Assembly: GCF_014698145.1 (NCBI RefSeq)
Contig: NZ_JACJSM010000018.1
Span: forward strand, 1 to 64,000
Origin: Oscillatoria sp. FACHB-1406
GTDB lineage: Bacteria; Cyanobacteriota; Cyanobacteriia; Cyanobacteriales; Spirulinaceae
DNA: 64,000 bases
Direction: 5' to 3'
Positions 44,978-55,959 of the stretch are shown here, piece after piece. The position numbers were made by a program, and so were the translations under genes. The notes below the pieces were generated by a model. That model saw only the letters and a program-made list of their open reading frames with translations, made no database searches and had not been told where the DNA came from. Within the stretch, counting starts at the first letter, position 1, and every line of letters starts with the position of its first letter.

Positions 44978-47900
44978 TCATTCCCTCAGCAAAACCTGGA
45001 GTCGTTCCAGTAGCTTATCCGGATGGTAGGGCTTACTGACAAAGAAGTTAGCTCCAACAGCTAGGGCGGGGGTGTAATTGGCGGATAACCCACTCATAGC
45101 AATAATTTTAACGGTGGGAGCGATTTCCTTCAGTCGTTGAATGACAACAATCCCGCTCATCACGGGCATTGTCATGTCCACAATTACAGCACTAATCTCC
45201 GATGGGTGGCGCTCGAACAGCGCGATCGCTTCCGCCCCACTGCTAGCCGATAATACCCTATAGTTACAGCATTCCAACAGCGATCGCGTGCTTTCAAGTA
45301 CAGCAAGATCGTCATCGACAACTGCAATGATTTTCCCACCCCCATCCAACTGGTTCTGTCGTTCCCGAGTCGGCGTTGCATTGCTCTCAAGCGCGGGAAG
45401 ATAAACCTTAACTTCCGTACCGCGTCCCATCTCGCTGTTAACTTGCACGAAACCGCCGTAATTTTTAACCATACCCAGCACCATCGCCAGTCCTAAACCC
45501 GTCCCTTGTCCCAGCGGTTTCGTCGTAAAAAAAGGCTCGAAGATGCGATCGCGCACTTCTGGGGGAATTCCGGTTCCCGTATCGGCAACCGTAACGACGA
45601 CATAATCGCCCAGTCGCGCCTCTAAATTCGTTTGCGTAAAAGCCAGATCTACAGACTCATGCTCGATCGAAAGCGAAAGAATCCCGCCATCGGGCATCGC
45701 ATCGCGAGCATTCACGCAAAGATTCATAAACACCTGCTGTAAATGAGTCGAGTTCGCCGAAACCCACCACAGCATTGGATTGAGAATCGTTTGACGAATC
45801 GAAATCGATTTCGGTAGCATCGGTTGGATCAGGTTCACCACTTCCTGTAAAACCGGCGCGATACTGACCGGACCGCGCTCTTCTCCTCGACCCCGCGTAA
45901 ACGTTAAAATCTGTTCCAAGGTCTTAGCGCCGCGCTTGGCGCTTTCCTCCAGCACCTTCAACATTTCCAGCGATCGCGAATCGAGATCGGGCAGCCTCAG
46001 CCGCAACACCTGAGAAATCGCCACGACAGGCGTAAGTACATTATTGAGATCGTGGGCAATCCCGCTCGCTAACGTCCCCAAACTCTCCAAGCGTTGCGCT
46101 CGATAAAACTGAGCTTCCAGTCGTTTTTGCTCGGTAATATCAGTATTCAAGCACAAAATAAATTTCGGTTGACCCTCCGCGTCGCGGGCAAGCGTCCACC
46201 GTCCCTCGATAATCATTTCTCGACCCGTTTTCGCAACTTTATGAAGCTCGCCGTGCCATTCTCCTAACTCTAATACGATGTTGGTAATTTCCGAAACTTG
46301 CTCGCCATTTTCGCCCAACAACTCATTCGCATTCCGACCGAGCGCTTCGGAAGCTAACCAACCATACATTCGCTCCGCACTGCGATTCCAGTAAAGAATG
46401 CGATGCTTGAAGTCGCGCACGAGAATCGCATCCGAGGTAATATCCAACAACGCCGCTTGTTCCTGGATTTTTTGTTCTGCGGCTTTGCGTTCCAATAGCT
46501 CGCGCCGCGTTTGCTCGTACAGTTCCGATTGCTGAATGGCAATGCTGAGATGAGTCGCGAGTTGCTCGAGCAGATCGACTTCCCAAGCTTGCCAGTGATG
46601 GGGAGTGGCGCAATGATGGGCGACGAGCAAGCCCCAAAGCTTTTCTCCTTGTATGATGGGGACGACTAGGCTAGCCATGACTTGCAAGGGTTTTAAAAGC
46701 TCGATATAACAGGTATTGAGGTTCGAGCGATCGAGATCGGAGATAGTCGAAACTCGCCCCTGAAGATAGCTCGGGGCGTAGAGATCGCTGAAGCATGGAT
46801 CGAAGATAACCGTTCCCAACAGCGACAGCCAGCCTTCGCCGACAGATTCGACAATTCCCTGCGCGCCTCCATCCGAGCTAAAGCGAAAGACTGCCGCGCG
46901 ATCGCTATCGAGGGCTTGCCGCACTCGCTCGACGGTGCGCAATAATACGACCTCGAGTTCGAGCGATTGCCGAATATCCCCGGCGATATCCGCGACCAAT
47001 CGTTCCCGCTGAACTTGCTGTCGGAGACGGTGTTCGGCTTGTTTGCGATCGCTAATATCTTGAATCTGAGCGATAAAGTAGAGCGGTTGGTTCCGTTCGT
47101 CCCGAACCAAAGTCGTACTCAAAAAACCCCAAACGATATGACCCTGCTTGTGGACGTAGCGTTTTTCCATATGGTACGCGCCGATCTCTCCGGTCAACAA
47201 TCGAGCAACGGACTGCTGGCAGGTCTCGAAGTCGTCGGGGTGGGTAATGATAGCATAGTTCATCCCGATTAATTCAGCTTCGCTGTAGCCAGTAAGCTCG
47301 CACAAAGCCGGATTGACTTGCAGGAAGTCCCCCTGCGGGTCGCTCAGTGCCATACCGATCGCGGCATGGTTAAAGGCGGCCGAAAATCGAGCTTCGCTTT
47401 CTTTTAAGGCATTTTCAACGAGTTTGCGATCGCTAATATCTTCAGCGATACCGCCGAAACCATAGGTTTCTCCGGTTTCATTGCGAATCGGAAAGCTCGC
47501 GCTCGAAATCCAGCGCACCGAGCCGTCTGGATGCAAAACCCGGTATTCGACATTGCTGGCGCGTCCTTGGCGTTGCTGTTCCAGTTGGGCTTCGACGATG
47601 GGGAGATCTTCGGGATGAATTGCCTCCAGCCACGATTCCGGTTGCTCGATGAGACTCTGGCGAGACCGTCCCCAGATCGTCTCGTAAGCGGAACTCGCGT
47701 AGCAGTTCGCCCAAGAGGTAGATGTTGTCATCCAAATTAGGGCATGGCTGTTTTCGGCGAAATGACGGAATCGAATCTCGCTTTCTTGCAAGGCAATCTC
47801 AGCTTCCTTGCGATCGATGAGATCGGCAGCTTGTCGCGCTAAGACATCGATTAGATTCAATTCCCGTTCTGATGGCTCGTGAGTTTCGCGCCAATGAGTG

Positions 47901-49960
47901 GAAAACATTCCCACCAGGCGACCATCTCGCGAAATCAGCGGTGTAGACTGCACGCTTCTTATACCACAGCGGCGAAAAGAGTCGAGATTCGCCGTACCGA
48001 CAATAAAATTGCAGTTTTCCACATCGGAGACGATCGCGCGTTCTTTGCTGGCTAGGGCCATCGCGCAAACCGTTTGGTCGTCAACTGCCACCCATTCCCA
48101 CGACGCTGCTATTTCTGGGTCAAATCCCCTGTAGGAGAGCAAGTGCAGTTGGTTGCGTTCCGGGTCGAAGATTTGGAGACTGCCCATATCGGACTGCACG
48201 ATCGCAATGGCTGCATCGAGAATCTGCTCGTAAAGAGTTTGGATATTTTCTTGGGAAATTAATTGGGTGCTGATTCGCTGTAACTTTTGCGTAGCAGCCA
48301 GTTCTGCTGCGAGTTTCGCCTCACTCTCCCACAAAGCCGCTTCAACCTGCTTGCGCTCGCTCGCGTCTTGCATAACGGCTAACAATCGTTGTCCCGAGCC
48401 GTCCTCGACACGGGTAACAAACATCTCGAGTACCATTCCTTGAGGTTCGGACTCGCGCTGGAAACGGAGTGCTTCTCCGGTCTCCAGCACGCGATCGTAG
48501 GTGTCGTACCAGTCCTCGCTCTCGTCGGGGAAGTTGTCGCGGATCGACTGACCGCTCAAGTCGGGAATGCCAAACATGGCTTGCATTGCCGGGTTCATGG
48601 CGAGATAGCGGTAGTCGCGAAGCCCATCGGCTCGAAGGGGCAGTTGCTCGAACAGACAGACACCCGCATCAATCGAGTCGAACAGCGATCGATATTTAGC
48701 TCCCGACTCGCGCCAAGCTTCCTCACTCCGTTTGCGATCGCTAATCTCGTCGTAAAGCACCGCAAAGCGATCGCTGCCATCGGGGACAACCGTCACCTCA
48801 AACCAGCGATCGAGTTGTTCGATGTAATGTTCAAAGCGCATGGATTCGCCGGAATCTACCATTTGCTGATAGCTGCACAGCCATCCGTCGTCGATACCGA
48901 GAAGCATTTCGGTACTGAGGCGAGCGATCGCATCATTGCGGGAAATCCCCATGATCTTCTCGGCTGCGGCGTTGATTTCTATGAACCGATAGTCGATCGC
49001 GCAACCGCTCTCGTCGCGCACCACTTCGCAGAGGCTAACTCCTTCGTGAATCGCCTCGAAGAGCGTGCGATATCGAACTTCGCTCTCGCTGAGAGCCTTT
49101 TCTCGTTGTCGTTGTTGCTCGATGGTTCGATGGGCAATTTCTAACTCCCGATTCTTTTGCTGCAATTCGGTTTGAGTCGCTTGCAACTGTTCGAGAGCTA
49201 AACGCAATTTTTCGTTAGCCTCAGTCAGCGCGTCAACTTTCGGCTTTGTTGGTTCTGGGTTAAGGCGATCGCTCGATACCGATGAGTAGAGGGGATTTAA
49301 TTGGTAGCCGACCCGATGTTGGGTTTTAATGAAGTCTTTGGGCGCGCCCGCCGCTGTTAATTTTTGCCGCAATTCTTTGATATGCACCCGAACGGCTTCT
49401 TCTCCGGGATATTCTAAGGAAGTCCAGACGCGATCGAGAATTGCGCTGGCACTGAGAACTTTCTGGGGCGATCGCAAAAAAAGTTCTAGAATCGCGTATT
49501 CTTTAGGCGTTACGGATAGTAACGAGGTGTCGTAGATAACTTTACGGCGGCCCGGATCGATGGATAGTTTTCCCCCGCTTAAAATCGGTTGAGCGATCTC
49601 GCCTCCTCGCCGCAGTAAGGCTTGCACTCGCGCGATTAATTCTTCCGCATCGAAAGGTTTGACGACATAATCATCGGCTCCGCTATTGAGCGCGAGCGCT
49701 TTTTGTTGGGCTGCTCCTTGCCCGGTTAACAATAAAATCGGATTTTTAAATCCCCGCGATCGCAACTGCTCGCACAAACTAATTCCATTGAGTTTCGGGA
49801 GAATAACATCAAGTAAGATTAGGTCGTATTCAAACGCCTCTACCATCTGTAAGCCGCTCTCACCATCGTCCACGCTATCCACTGCATAGTTATAGCTTGA
49901 AAATAAAAGCTCTAAGGTATGAGCGACAGTGAAATCGTCTTCTACCACTAAAATTTTCAT
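44978..49960 (-). CDS. Fused response regulator / multi-PAS-GAF hybrid histidine kinase
   Basis: Of 1660 residues, 1-120 are a receiver (VVEDD, phospho-Asp in LILLDVILP) and ~128-225 an OmpR-type winged-helix DNA-binding domain ([24 protein letters not shown]). Then follow PAS (~290-410), PAS (~420-540), GAF (~560-720), PAS (~735-860), PAS (~860-985), GAF (~990-1160) and PAS (~1175-1285). HisKA ([15 protein letters not shown], ~1290-1360), HATPase ([19 protein letters not shown]) and a C-terminal receiver ([13 protein letters not shown]) end the chain. An output DNA-binding regulator fused ahead of its own sensor kinase in one polypeptide is uncommon. No bilin-binding Cys-His is apparent in the second GAF, and no membrane span is seen, so it is likely cytoplasmic. 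Confidence 0.95.
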   Translation of the reverse strand: MKILVVEDDFTVAHTLELLFSSYNYAVDSVDDGESGLQMVEAFEYDLILLDVILPKLNGISLCEQLRSRGFKNPILLLTGQGAAQQKALALNSGADDYVVKPFDAEELIARVQALLRRGGEIAQPILSGGKLSIDPGRRKVIYDTSLLSVTPKEYAILELFLRSPQKVLSASAILDRVWTSLEYPGEEAVRVHIKELRQKLTAAGAPKDFIKTQHRVGYQLNPLYSSVSSDRLNPEPTKPKVDALTEANEKLRLALEQLQATQTELQQKNRELEIAHRTIEQQRQREKALSESEVRYRTLFEAIHEGVSLCEVVRDESGCAIDYRFIEINAAAEKIMGISRNDAIARLSTEMLLGIDDGWLCSYQQMVDSGESMRFEHYIEQLDRWFEVTVVPDGSDRFAVLYDEISDRKRSEEAWRESGAKYRSLFDSIDAGVCLFEQLPLRADGLRDYRYLAMNPAMQAMFGIPDLSGQSIRDNFPDESEDWYDTYDRVLETGEALRFQRESEPQGMVLEMFVTRVEDGSGQRLLAVMQDASERKQVEAALWESEAKLAAELAATQKLQRISTQLISQENIQTLYEQILDAAIAIVQSDMGSLQIFDPERNQLHLLSYRGFDPEIAASWEWVAVDDQTVCAMALASKERAIVSDVENCNFIVGTANLDSFRRCGIRSVQSTPLISRDGRLVGMFSTHWRETHEPSERELNLIDVLARQAADLIDRKEAEIALQESEIRFRHFAENSHALIWMTTSTSWANCYASSAYETIWGRSRQSLIEQPESWLEAIHPEDLPIVEAQLEQQRQGRASNVEYRVLHPDGSVRWISSASFPIRNETGETYGFGGIAEDISDRKLVENALKESEARFSAAFNHAAIGMALSDPQGDFLQVNPALCELTGYSEAELIGMNYAIITHPDDFETCQQSVARLLTGEIGAYHMEKRYVHKQGHIVWGFLSTTLVRDERNQPLYFIAQIQDISDRKQAEHRLRQQVQRERLVADIAGDIRQSLELEVVLLRTVERVRQALDSDRAAVFRFSSDGGAQGIVESVGEGWLSLLGTVIFDPCFSDLYAPSYLQGRVSTISDLDRSNLNTCYIELLKPLQVMASLVVPIIQGEKLWGLLVAHHCATPHHWQAWEVDLLEQLATHLSIAIQQSELYEQTRRELLERKAAEQKIQEQAALLDITSDAILVRDFKHRILYWNRSAERMYGWLASEALGRNANELLGENGEQVSEITNIVLELGEWHGELHKVAKTGREMIIEGRWTLARDAEGQPKFILCLNTDITEQKRLEAQFYRAQRLESLGTLASGIAHDLNNVLTPVVAISQVLRLRLPDLDSRSLEMLKVLEESAKRGAKTLEQILTFTRGRGEERGPVSIAPVLQEVVNLIQPMLPKSISIRQTILNPMLWWVSANSTHLQQVFMNLCVNARDAMPDGGILSLSIEHESVDLAFTQTNLEARLGDYVVVTVADTGTGIPPEVRDRIFEPFFTTKPLGQGTGLGLAMVLGMVKNYGGFVQVNSEMGRGTEVKVYLPALESNATPTRERQNQLDGGGKIIAVVDDDLAVLESTRSLLECCNYRVLSASSGAEAIALFERHPSEISAVIVDMTMPVMSGIVVIQRLKEIAPTVKIIAMSGLSANYTPALAVGANFFVSKPYHPDKLLERLQVLLRE

Positions 49961-50340
49961 AGATTTTTATAGCACAATGCTATTCACTTACAAATATGAG
50001 TTTTCACTCGCTCAATAGTTAACTTTTATTAAGTTTTTTGATACTCTTTTAAAGCAAGTTTAACTCATGTTACGAGGAGAATGACAAGCTTTTTGGAACC
50101 CGAGTCAAATAAGCCTTGCAGGTTTTCAGCGCTCGAAAAGCGATTCACCCTCTCCCGATAGAACTTCAACAGAAGAACTTGACGTTGTGGGCCGCAGGGA
50201 TTCAGGACTGGCAAGTAGAGAAATATTCAAAATGGCAACCCGCCAACGTTTTCGCTCCTCACAGTTTCTTTACAAAAAAAAACGACACTGGAAAAAGCAA
50301 TCGTACTGCTGCTCTAAGAAAAAATTAAGGAGCAATAACA
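49961..50340. other. Divergent region between the hybrid kinase and the PAS gene
   Basis: No supported gene. AT-rich near the kinase start, with an unremarkable leader before the PAS gene. Frames at 50116-50328 and 50187-50369 have no protein-like features. Confidence 0.5.
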
Positions 50341-50790
50341 GTGAATACTATCCCTATAACCTGCGCTAAACCTCGTGTAACCCTGCTTTCTTCAAAGGTT
50401 CTTCAAACCTTGGGATTGCTTCAAGCTCAACTCCCTCATACATTAGGTAGCATCTATATTTATGACTTAATCGACCAGCACGTGACTTGGACGAGTTGCT
50501 CTGTGGCGACTCTGCTGGGCTATACAGAAGAAGATCTTCAGCTTATGGGCCAGCTTGCCCTGGGTACTCTGATTCACCCTGACGACTTAAACCGAGTTTC
50601 CGAACATTACCAGTGCTATAGCGTTTTGCAATGGGGCGAGACGATTTCAATTGATTACCGCATGAAACGGAAAGACGGAATTTGGTATTGGTTGCGTTCC
50701 ACAGAAACTCCTTTAGTCATGGCGACTGCTACTTGCCCCCTGCAAATTTTAGGGATAATTCAGCCAAGAAATATAGAATGGTTCTTTTAA
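50341..50790 (+). CDS. Stand-alone PAS domain protein
   Basis: The 149-residue protein starts at a GTG with AAGGAG 9 bases before it. Nearly all of it is one PAS fold of the PAS_3 type: SIYIYDLIDQHVTWTSCSVATLLGYTEEDL, IHPDDLNRVSEHYQ and YRMKRKDGIWYWLRSTETP. No output domain is present. It is divergent from the giant PAS/GAF kinase, whose PAS partners could be its targets. Confidence 0.85.
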   Translation: MNTIPITCAKPRVTLLSSKVLQTLGLLQAQLPHTLGSIYIYDLIDQHVTWTSCSVATLLGYTEEDLQLMGQLALGTLIHPDDLNRVSEHYQCYSVLQWGETISIDYRMKRKDGIWYWLRSTETPLVMATATCPLQILGIIQPRNIEWFF

Positions 50791-51274
50791 TTATTGACAA
50801 CTCTATAAAAGCGGGGTATTTAACTTAATTTAAGCCAAAGGTTAAGACTTGGGGCTGCTTATTGACTCCCTTAAAAACTCTGCATTGAGTTCGGGAATCG
50901 AAGAATTAGAACTAAGCCGGGGCCAATCTCAAATCCGGCTAATACCAATTCTTAGTTACGATGCACTAAATTTTTCGTCGTAGGGGCATAACAATGTTCA
51001 TGGGTGTCAACTTAAGCTTAAACCTGCTCACCTAGCCCGCCTTGGGTTCAAACCCAAGGCTAATAGCTCAAGTCCTCTTCAGAGGACTGGAAAATTCAGA
51101 TGTATCTAACCCGTTTCAACGGGTTTCAGCTAATCGCTGTGGAACTTGAGTTCCTGGCGGGCTAAGTGTTTCACCTTAAGTTGACGCTAATGATGCCCTC
51201 TTCGGGAATCGTGCAAAATCAATGAGAATTGGTATAACGTAATTAAGCGGGGCTGAAATCGCTCAAAGCACGGG
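50791..51274. other. Intergenic region with nested inverted-repeat elements
   Basis: No gene is seen. An outer pair ATACCAATTCT (50942-50952) and AGAATTGGTAT (51225-51235) encloses an inner element (next entry). Both resemble MITE-like cyanobacterial repeats. Confidence 0.65.
51006..51185. repeat. Inner inverted-repeat element (180 bp)
   Basis: The terminal repeats are GTCAACTTAAG (51006-51016) and CTTAAGTTGAC (51175-51185). Inside are further palindromes: CCTTGGGTTCAAACCCAAGG, GTCCTCTTCAGAGGAC, and ACCCGTTTCAACGGGT, plus TAGCCCGCC paired with GGCGGGCTA. It is noncoding and highly structured. Confidence 0.8.
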
Positions 51275-52324
51275 TTAGACGGCATCGGCTTCGCAAAGCG
51301 CGTCTTTTAATAAATCTTCTGCCCCAAACCGCACCACATCGTAACAGGGCAATCCCGTTTCTTCTGAGACGCGATCGATTTCCTGCTGGGCGCGGTATTC
51401 GTCTAAATTAGAGGTATTAAGCGCGATCGCTTTCACTTTCGCCGGAAAAAACGCCCCGCCCGCACGCACCACTGTTTCATACAACTGCACCACTTCCGGT
51501 AGCGGCGGAATGAAAATATCCGGGCAATTATGAATCGATTCTTGTCCCGCTTTATGCACCAAAATCAACCCCGTCGGCTGACTGCCGCGCATTAACGGTA
51601 ATGCCGCTGTCGAACCGGGATGCAGCAGCGAACCTTGTCCTTCGATAAACAAAATATCGCAATCTTTCCCTGCTTCCAAAACCGCCGCTTCTACCGCACC
51701 CGCTGCAAAATCGACGCGCACCGCATCCAAGGGAATTCCTTCCCCTGCAATCATCAACCCCGCCTGTCCGGTGGCGATAAAGCGAGAATTTAGCCCTTGT
51801 TTGTGCGCCGCGCGCTGTAACTCCAAACAAGCCGACATTTTGCCGACGCGCATATCGGTTCCCACTGCTAGGATACGCTGACAGGGGAGCGATCGCGCCT
51901 TGCCTTTTGCCACGCTTAATCCCGGCGGTTCCTGGCGGATATCCCAAATCCACTGCCCGGGGCGCAAATTCTCCACAATCCCTTGCATGGAAGCGTGCAA
52001 GCCATTCACCAAGGACAAACCCGCTTCTACTGCCTCCTTTACTTCCTGCTGCCACGCCGGAGGTAACTTACCTCCTGTCGGCGCTAAGCCAATCAGCAGG
52101 ACATCGGGATGATAAGCTAGCGCTTCGGTGACAGAATCGACAATCGGCGCATCGCAGGGAATTCCGGTTAACTCGCGCAATGATTCCCCCGGACAATCGG
52201 CATCAATGACGGCGACAACGGGCGCTTCTCCGTAGCGAAGATAGGCTAAACCAGTTTTGCCGCCGCGATTGCGAACGCCTTGGTGGAGGAGGATAGCAAC
52301 TCGATTGTCTCGGGTTAATTGCAC
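51275..52324 (-). CDS. DUF1611 family protein (DgcN-like)
   Basis: The 349-residue protein has an N-terminal Rossmann-like domain (GGKTGLAYLRYG, VIDADCPGESLRE). The C-terminal P-loop-like domain has VGTDMRVGKMSACLELQ (about residue 155), IEGQGSLLHPG and IALNTSNLDE, matching DUF1611. A characterised bacterial member acts in D-glutamate use, and the family often pairs with dipeptide epimerases; none is adjacent here. The specific reaction is uncertain. Confidence 0.88.
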   Translation of the reverse strand: MQLTRDNRVAILLHQGVRNRGGKTGLAYLRYGEAPVVAVIDADCPGESLRELTGIPCDAPIVDSVTEALAYHPDVLLIGLAPTGGKLPPAWQQEVKEAVEAGLSLVNGLHASMQGIVENLRPGQWIWDIRQEPPGLSVAKGKARSLPCQRILAVGTDMRVGKMSACLELQRAAHKQGLNSRFIATGQAGLMIAGEGIPLDAVRVDFAAGAVEAAVLEAGKDCDILFIEGQGSLLHPGSTAALPLMRGSQPTGLILVHKAGQESIHNCPDIFIPPLPEVVQLYETVVRAGGAFFPAKVKAIALNTSNLDEYRAQQEIDRVSEETGLPCYDVVRFGAEDLLKDALCEADAV

Positions 52325-52432
52325 GATCTTTTATCGGTCGTTGAATAACATTCTATTATCCATCGCGAGTTGATATTTCGACAACTATTTTTGCAGTTTC
52401 TTCGTTTCTTTTATATTTTTGGGGTTCTTAGC

Positions 52433-53230
52433 TTATAAAGACAGGGGAGTTTTTTCCCCGATGCTATAGTTGCGTTCCTTAATTAAACGCTGTAACTTTT
52501 GCACGCGCTTTTTTGAGGGCGGGTGAGTCGATAAGATTGCTAAATTTCGTCCCTCTTTTTGTTCCATGCGGGAAAAAAAGTCAGTTGCCCCCGCGACTTG
52601 TCCGTAAGTCGCATTTAATAAGGTTAAACCAAATTCGTCAGCCGCAGCTTCTTGAGACTGAGAAAAGCTAGCATTCCCCACTTTCTGCACGAGATTTCCG
52701 GCCAACGCTCCTAAAGCGCCACCATCGCCGAAAATCGTGCCAGCAACAACGCTTAGCAACAAACTACGACTAATTCCCCGTAAATGATCGCGATGGGCAA
52801 AATGTCCTAACTCGTGTCCCAGTACCATCATTAATTCATTTTCTGATTCCGTTTGAGCGAGCAAACCTTGATAAATGACGATTACATCTCCGGGGAGGGC
52901 AATCGCATTCACGGTATCATCGGGAATATAAAAAAGGCAATAGTTATGTTCTTTTTGCTGTTCTGGGGGGAGAGAGGTTTCGAGGCGAGTGAGGAGTTTG
53001 TTGAGCGTATCTTGAGTCGGAGAAGATTCAGCTTTTTGCTCGAAAGCCGGAAGAATAATCGCCCCTAAACTGCGCTCGACTTGGGGAGGAATTAGCCCGA
53101 TTAATCCATCAAGCAATAGTCCTAATGCCCAAATTGCTCCGATAATTAAGGCAACCAAGATTCCTAAGATAACGAGCAGTTGTCGATTGTTAGGGGGTGG
53201 GTTGCGATCGCTGTAATGTTCTCGCGTCAT
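52433..53230 (-). CDS. M48 family zinc metallopeptidase
   Basis: The 265-residue protein has one N-terminal membrane helix (~18-45), HELGH at 139-143 and the third-ligand segment EAAADEFG (~198). A conserved LSTHPPSKKRVQKLQ lies near the end. It resembles the membrane-bound M48/YcaL-type proteases of quality control. Most of the protein is on one side of the membrane, probably periplasmic. Confidence 0.92.
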   Translation of the reverse strand: MTREHYSDRNPPPNNRQLLVILGILVALIIGAIWALGLLLDGLIGLIPPQVERSLGAIILPAFEQKAESSPTQDTLNKLLTRLETSLPPEQQKEHNYCLFYIPDDTVNAIALPGDVIVIYQGLLAQTESENELMMVLGHELGHFAHRDHLRGISRSLLLSVVAGTIFGDGGALGALAGNLVQKVGNASFSQSQEAAADEFGLTLLNATYGQVAGATDFFSRMEQKEGRNLAILSTHPPSKKRVQKLQRLIKERNYSIGEKTPLSL

Positions 53231-53293
53231 GAGAGTTTGAGTACGTCGTAAAATTTGAACGATAAAATCTAAACTAACTCAGGCTCGTTTGGC

Positions 53294-53800
53294 TCAAACC
53301 GAAGATTCTAGGGCGCTAAGATCGAGCTTGTATCGCCAATAATACAATCCGAGTCGCGGTGGAATTTCGCAATCTCGCTCGAAACCAACAGAGAGATAAA
53401 GTTGTGTTGCATCTGTCATTAGTTCGCTGGTGAATAATCCGATGGTTTTGGCTTTATCTTGCGTCGCGCGATCGATACAAACCCGAAGTAAAGCTCGCGC
53501 AATTCCTTGTCTGCGGTGGTGCGGTGAAACGGCGAGTAACAAAACCGATGCCCAATCTGAGGGGATTGGTGCAAGAGAATTTCCGGACGAACAATAGGCA
53601 ACAGAAGCAACGAGTTCGTCCGACAGCATTGCAATTAGAAATACTGCCCGTTCTGCAACTTTTTCAACCGAACGCAGATTCGTTTGCAAAGTTGTCCTAT
53701 TTTCGGGGCTTAAGCGATCGCTATATTGGCGATAAGCTTCGATATTGAGTTGTGCGATCGCGGGAAACTGTTCGATTTTAGCCGTTTGAATCAAAATCAC
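53294..53800 (-). CDS. GNAT family N-acetyltransferase
   Basis: The 168-residue protein has the acetyl-CoA motif VSPHHRRQGIARALLRVC (about residues 95-112) and a final strand/helix segment LYLSVGFERD. The substrate is unknown. It is 63 bases downstream of the M48 gene region on the same strand. Confidence 0.9.
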   Translation of the reverse strand: MILIQTAKIEQFPAIAQLNIEAYRQYSDRLSPENRTTLQTNLRSVEKVAERAVFLIAMLSDELVASVAYCSSGNSLAPIPSDWASVLLLAVSPHHRRQGIARALLRVCIDRATQDKAKTIGLFTSELMTDATQLYLSVGFERDCEIPPRLGLYYWRYKLDLSALESSV

Positions 53801-53831
53801 TAGGTTGAGCTTTCACGAGCATAAATTTCTT

Positions 53832-54530
53832 TTAGTTACTATTCACCGGACGGAACGGATTTAAAAAGTTTAGCATTGGATAAAGATTGCGCGATTGTAC
53901 CCATAGTTTTCCTTCTCCTCGGAAACGACAAACTAAGCCTTCACCGCCTAAAATCCCCGTTTTTAGCGATCGCCAAGATAACCCGCCTATCGCTTCCACA
54001 CTGTATTGCAAAGAATCCTCAAACGCGACGATATAACCCGTATCGACAATATACGCCCCCGAAACCGGAATTTCGATAATCCCGCCGTAGGAACTAAACC
54101 AAATATCGCCCTCTCCCGTCGCGCGCACTAAAAACAACGATTCGCCGCTAAAAAAGCCTTTAAATCCCTGAAACTTTGTATCGATTTCAACAGTCGGACT
54201 GCACGCCACAAAACCGCCCGATTGCATCATCAAAGCACGCCCTGCTTGAAGGCGATAATGCTGCACGTCGCCCGGAACCCCAGGAGAAATATACAACTCT
54301 CCTCGCGCTTTTTCGGCGGTAAATTCGCTCATAAATAAAGACTCGCCGCTCAGCATTCGACCGATGCCTTTCATTACGCCGCCCTTCATTTTTGACTTCA
54401 TCTTAATGTTTGCATCCATCGCTGCCATTGCCGACGATTCGACTAATACCATCTGGTCGGCTTGCAAGGTTAAAATTAACGAAGCATAAGCGGGAGAATG
54501 TTCTATTTGGTAAGCAATTTCCTGAACCAT
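53832..54530 (-). CDS. AIM24/TIGR00266 family protein, paralogue 1
   Basis: The start at the ATG at 54530 (MVQEIAYQIEHSPAYA) is preferred; 22 codons upstream have no family similarity. The 232-residue beta-rich protein has AMDANIKMKSKMKGGVM, the repeated GESLF motifs (LSGESLFMSEF, FSGESLFLVRATGEG) and GAYIVDTGYIVAFE. TIGR00266 proteins relate to mitochondrial AIM24 and to phage-shock/tellurite-type stress genes; biochemical role unknown. It is the third of three tandem paralogues. Confidence 0.9.
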   Translation of the reverse strand: MVQEIAYQIEHSPAYASLILTLQADQMVLVESSAMAAMDANIKMKSKMKGGVMKGIGRMLSGESLFMSEFTAEKARGELYISPGVPGDVQHYRLQAGRALMMQSGGFVACSPTVEIDTKFQGFKGFFSGESLFLVRATGEGDIWFSSYGGIIEIPVSGAYIVDTGYIVAFEDSLQYSVEAIGGLSWRSLKTGILGGEGLVCRFRGEGKLWVQSRNLYPMLNFLNPFRPVNSN

Positions 54531-54601
54531 GATTTTTTTTACTCTATCGTTCGAGATTTGCAAATATTTGAACGGATGAACAGTATTAAGACTCAAACAG
54601 T

Positions 54602-55279
54602 TTATCGAGGCGGTAATTTGGCTCCGATTGTCGCTCCGAAGGAACCTGGATTATGCGTTTGACAATAGAGTTTTCCGCGACCTTGAAAGCGACAAACTAA
54701 ACCTTCGCCCCCAAAAATTGCACCCGCCCAACTTGAATTGGCTTTGCCAATTTTAAAGGTTAAGCTTTTTTCAAAAGCGACAATATGCCCGGTATCGACG
54801 ATATATTCGCCATTCACATCAATTTCGTAAACGCCGCCAAAAGACGTTAATAAAGCTTTGCCGCGTCCGCTGAGAACCAGCCAAAAAATCGATTCTCCCG
54901 AAAAGAACGATTTCAAACCTTGAAAGCCGATTGTAATATCGACATCGGGTTCGGAAGCGAGATAAGAGGTCGCTTGAACGATTAATTCTTGCCCGCTTAA
55001 GTTATAGGTGAATAAATCGCCGATTAGCTTAGGTGCGAGGAAAATTTCGCTGTTAGCAACGGGGGAACGAAAGACGCTTAAAAATAGCGATTCTCCGGCG
55101 AGTACGCGCTTAATTCCGCCGAGAATGCCGCCGCCTTTCCCTTGGCGCAGGGTGGTGCTAGCGTTGATGTTAGCGTTCATGGCAATCATCGCACCGGCTT
55201 GGGCGACGATTTCTTCGTTAGCGTTGAGGGTAACGCGCGCGATCGCGCTGTCGGGTTGATGTAAAATTTCGATATCCAC
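54602..55279 (-). CDS. AIM24/TIGR00266 family protein, paralogue 2
   Basis: The 225-residue sister of the flanking genes has IAMNANINASTTLRQGKGGGIL, LAGESLFLSVF, FSGESIFWLVLSGRGKAL and YIVDTGHIVAFE. It diverges from paralogue 1 in the C-terminal tail (NPGSFGATIGAKLPPR). Confidence 0.92.
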   Translation of the reverse strand: MDIEILHQPDSAIARVTLNANEEIVAQAGAMIAMNANINASTTLRQGKGGGILGGIKRVLAGESLFLSVFRSPVANSEIFLAPKLIGDLFTYNLSGQELIVQATSYLASEPDVDITIGFQGLKSFFSGESIFWLVLSGRGKALLTSFGGVYEIDVNGEYIVDTGHIVAFEKSLTFKIGKANSSWAGAIFGGEGLVCRFQGRGKLYCQTHNPGSFGATIGAKLPPR

Positions 55280-55296
55280 GCTCGCTCTCCTTACAA

Positions 55297-55959
55297 TTAA
55301 CGGAATTTATTGCGCAAAAATCCGGCTAAACCGTCAATACTGCGGGATTGGAGGTAAATTACGCCGTTTCCAGACAGGCGATTGACTAATCCTTCGCCGG
55401 ATGTCACCGAACCGACTAATCCCCCCGCCAATCCGATGCCCATTTTGATACCCGGTTCGTAGGCGACGAGGTGACTGGTATCGACGATGAATTCCCCAGA
55501 AATACGCTTTTTCGTCAGTCCGCCGTAAGCGCCAAAAAAGACGATTCCTCGCCCGCCCAGTTTCAGTTTAAAGAGTCCTTCTCCGGCGATTAAACTTTTG
55601 AAACCCGCCCAGCGCACGCCCATTTGTACGCCGGGAGTGTGGGCGATATATGCGCCCGGTTGGAAGCACATTTCCCGCCCTTTGAGTTCGAGCGCTTCGA
55701 TGTCGCCGATGACGCTTTGAGTCAGGACGAGCGAAAGCGGTTCGCGGGTATGATTGGTGTAGGTATTGACGAACATCGTTTCGCCGCCGAAATATTTGCG
55801 AATCAGGGCGCTGAGGATGCCGCCGGAAAATTGCGTTTTCATCGTCAGTTTTGCATCCATGCTTACCATTGCCCCCGCTTCGGCAACGATGCTCTCGCCC
55901 GGGTCTAATCTGACAAAAATAGCGGAAAATGCGGGCTTATAGCGAATTTCGTGCTTCAC
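55297..55959 (-). CDS. AIM24/TIGR00266 family protein, paralogue 3
   Basis: The 220-residue first gene of the tandem set has SMDAKLTMKTQFSGGIL, YFGGETMFVNTY, IAGEGLFKLKLGGRG and FIVDTSHLVAYE. It is 17 bases from the next gene, so the three are probably one transcript. Confidence 0.92.
   Translation of the reverse strand: MKHEIRYKPAFSAIFVRLDPGESIVAEAGAMVSMDAKLTMKTQFSGGILSALIRKYFGGETMFVNTYTNHTREPLSLVLTQSVIGDIEALELKGREMCFQPGAYIAHTPGVQMGVRWAGFKSLIAGEGLFKLKLGGRGIVFFGAYGGLTKKRISGEFIVDTSHLVAYEPGIKMGIGLAGGLVGSVTSGEGLVNRLSGNGVIYLQSRSIDGLAGFLRNKFR

Noticed and set aside
46500..47000. Bilin-binding (phytochrome-like) GAF in the giant kinase
   Set aside because: The second GAF looks phytochrome-related, but no Cys-His chromophore site is visible at the expected place.
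50116..50369. Two overlapping plus-strand frames upstream of the PAS gene
   Set aside because: Low-complexity basic peptides without SD; likely leader sequence.
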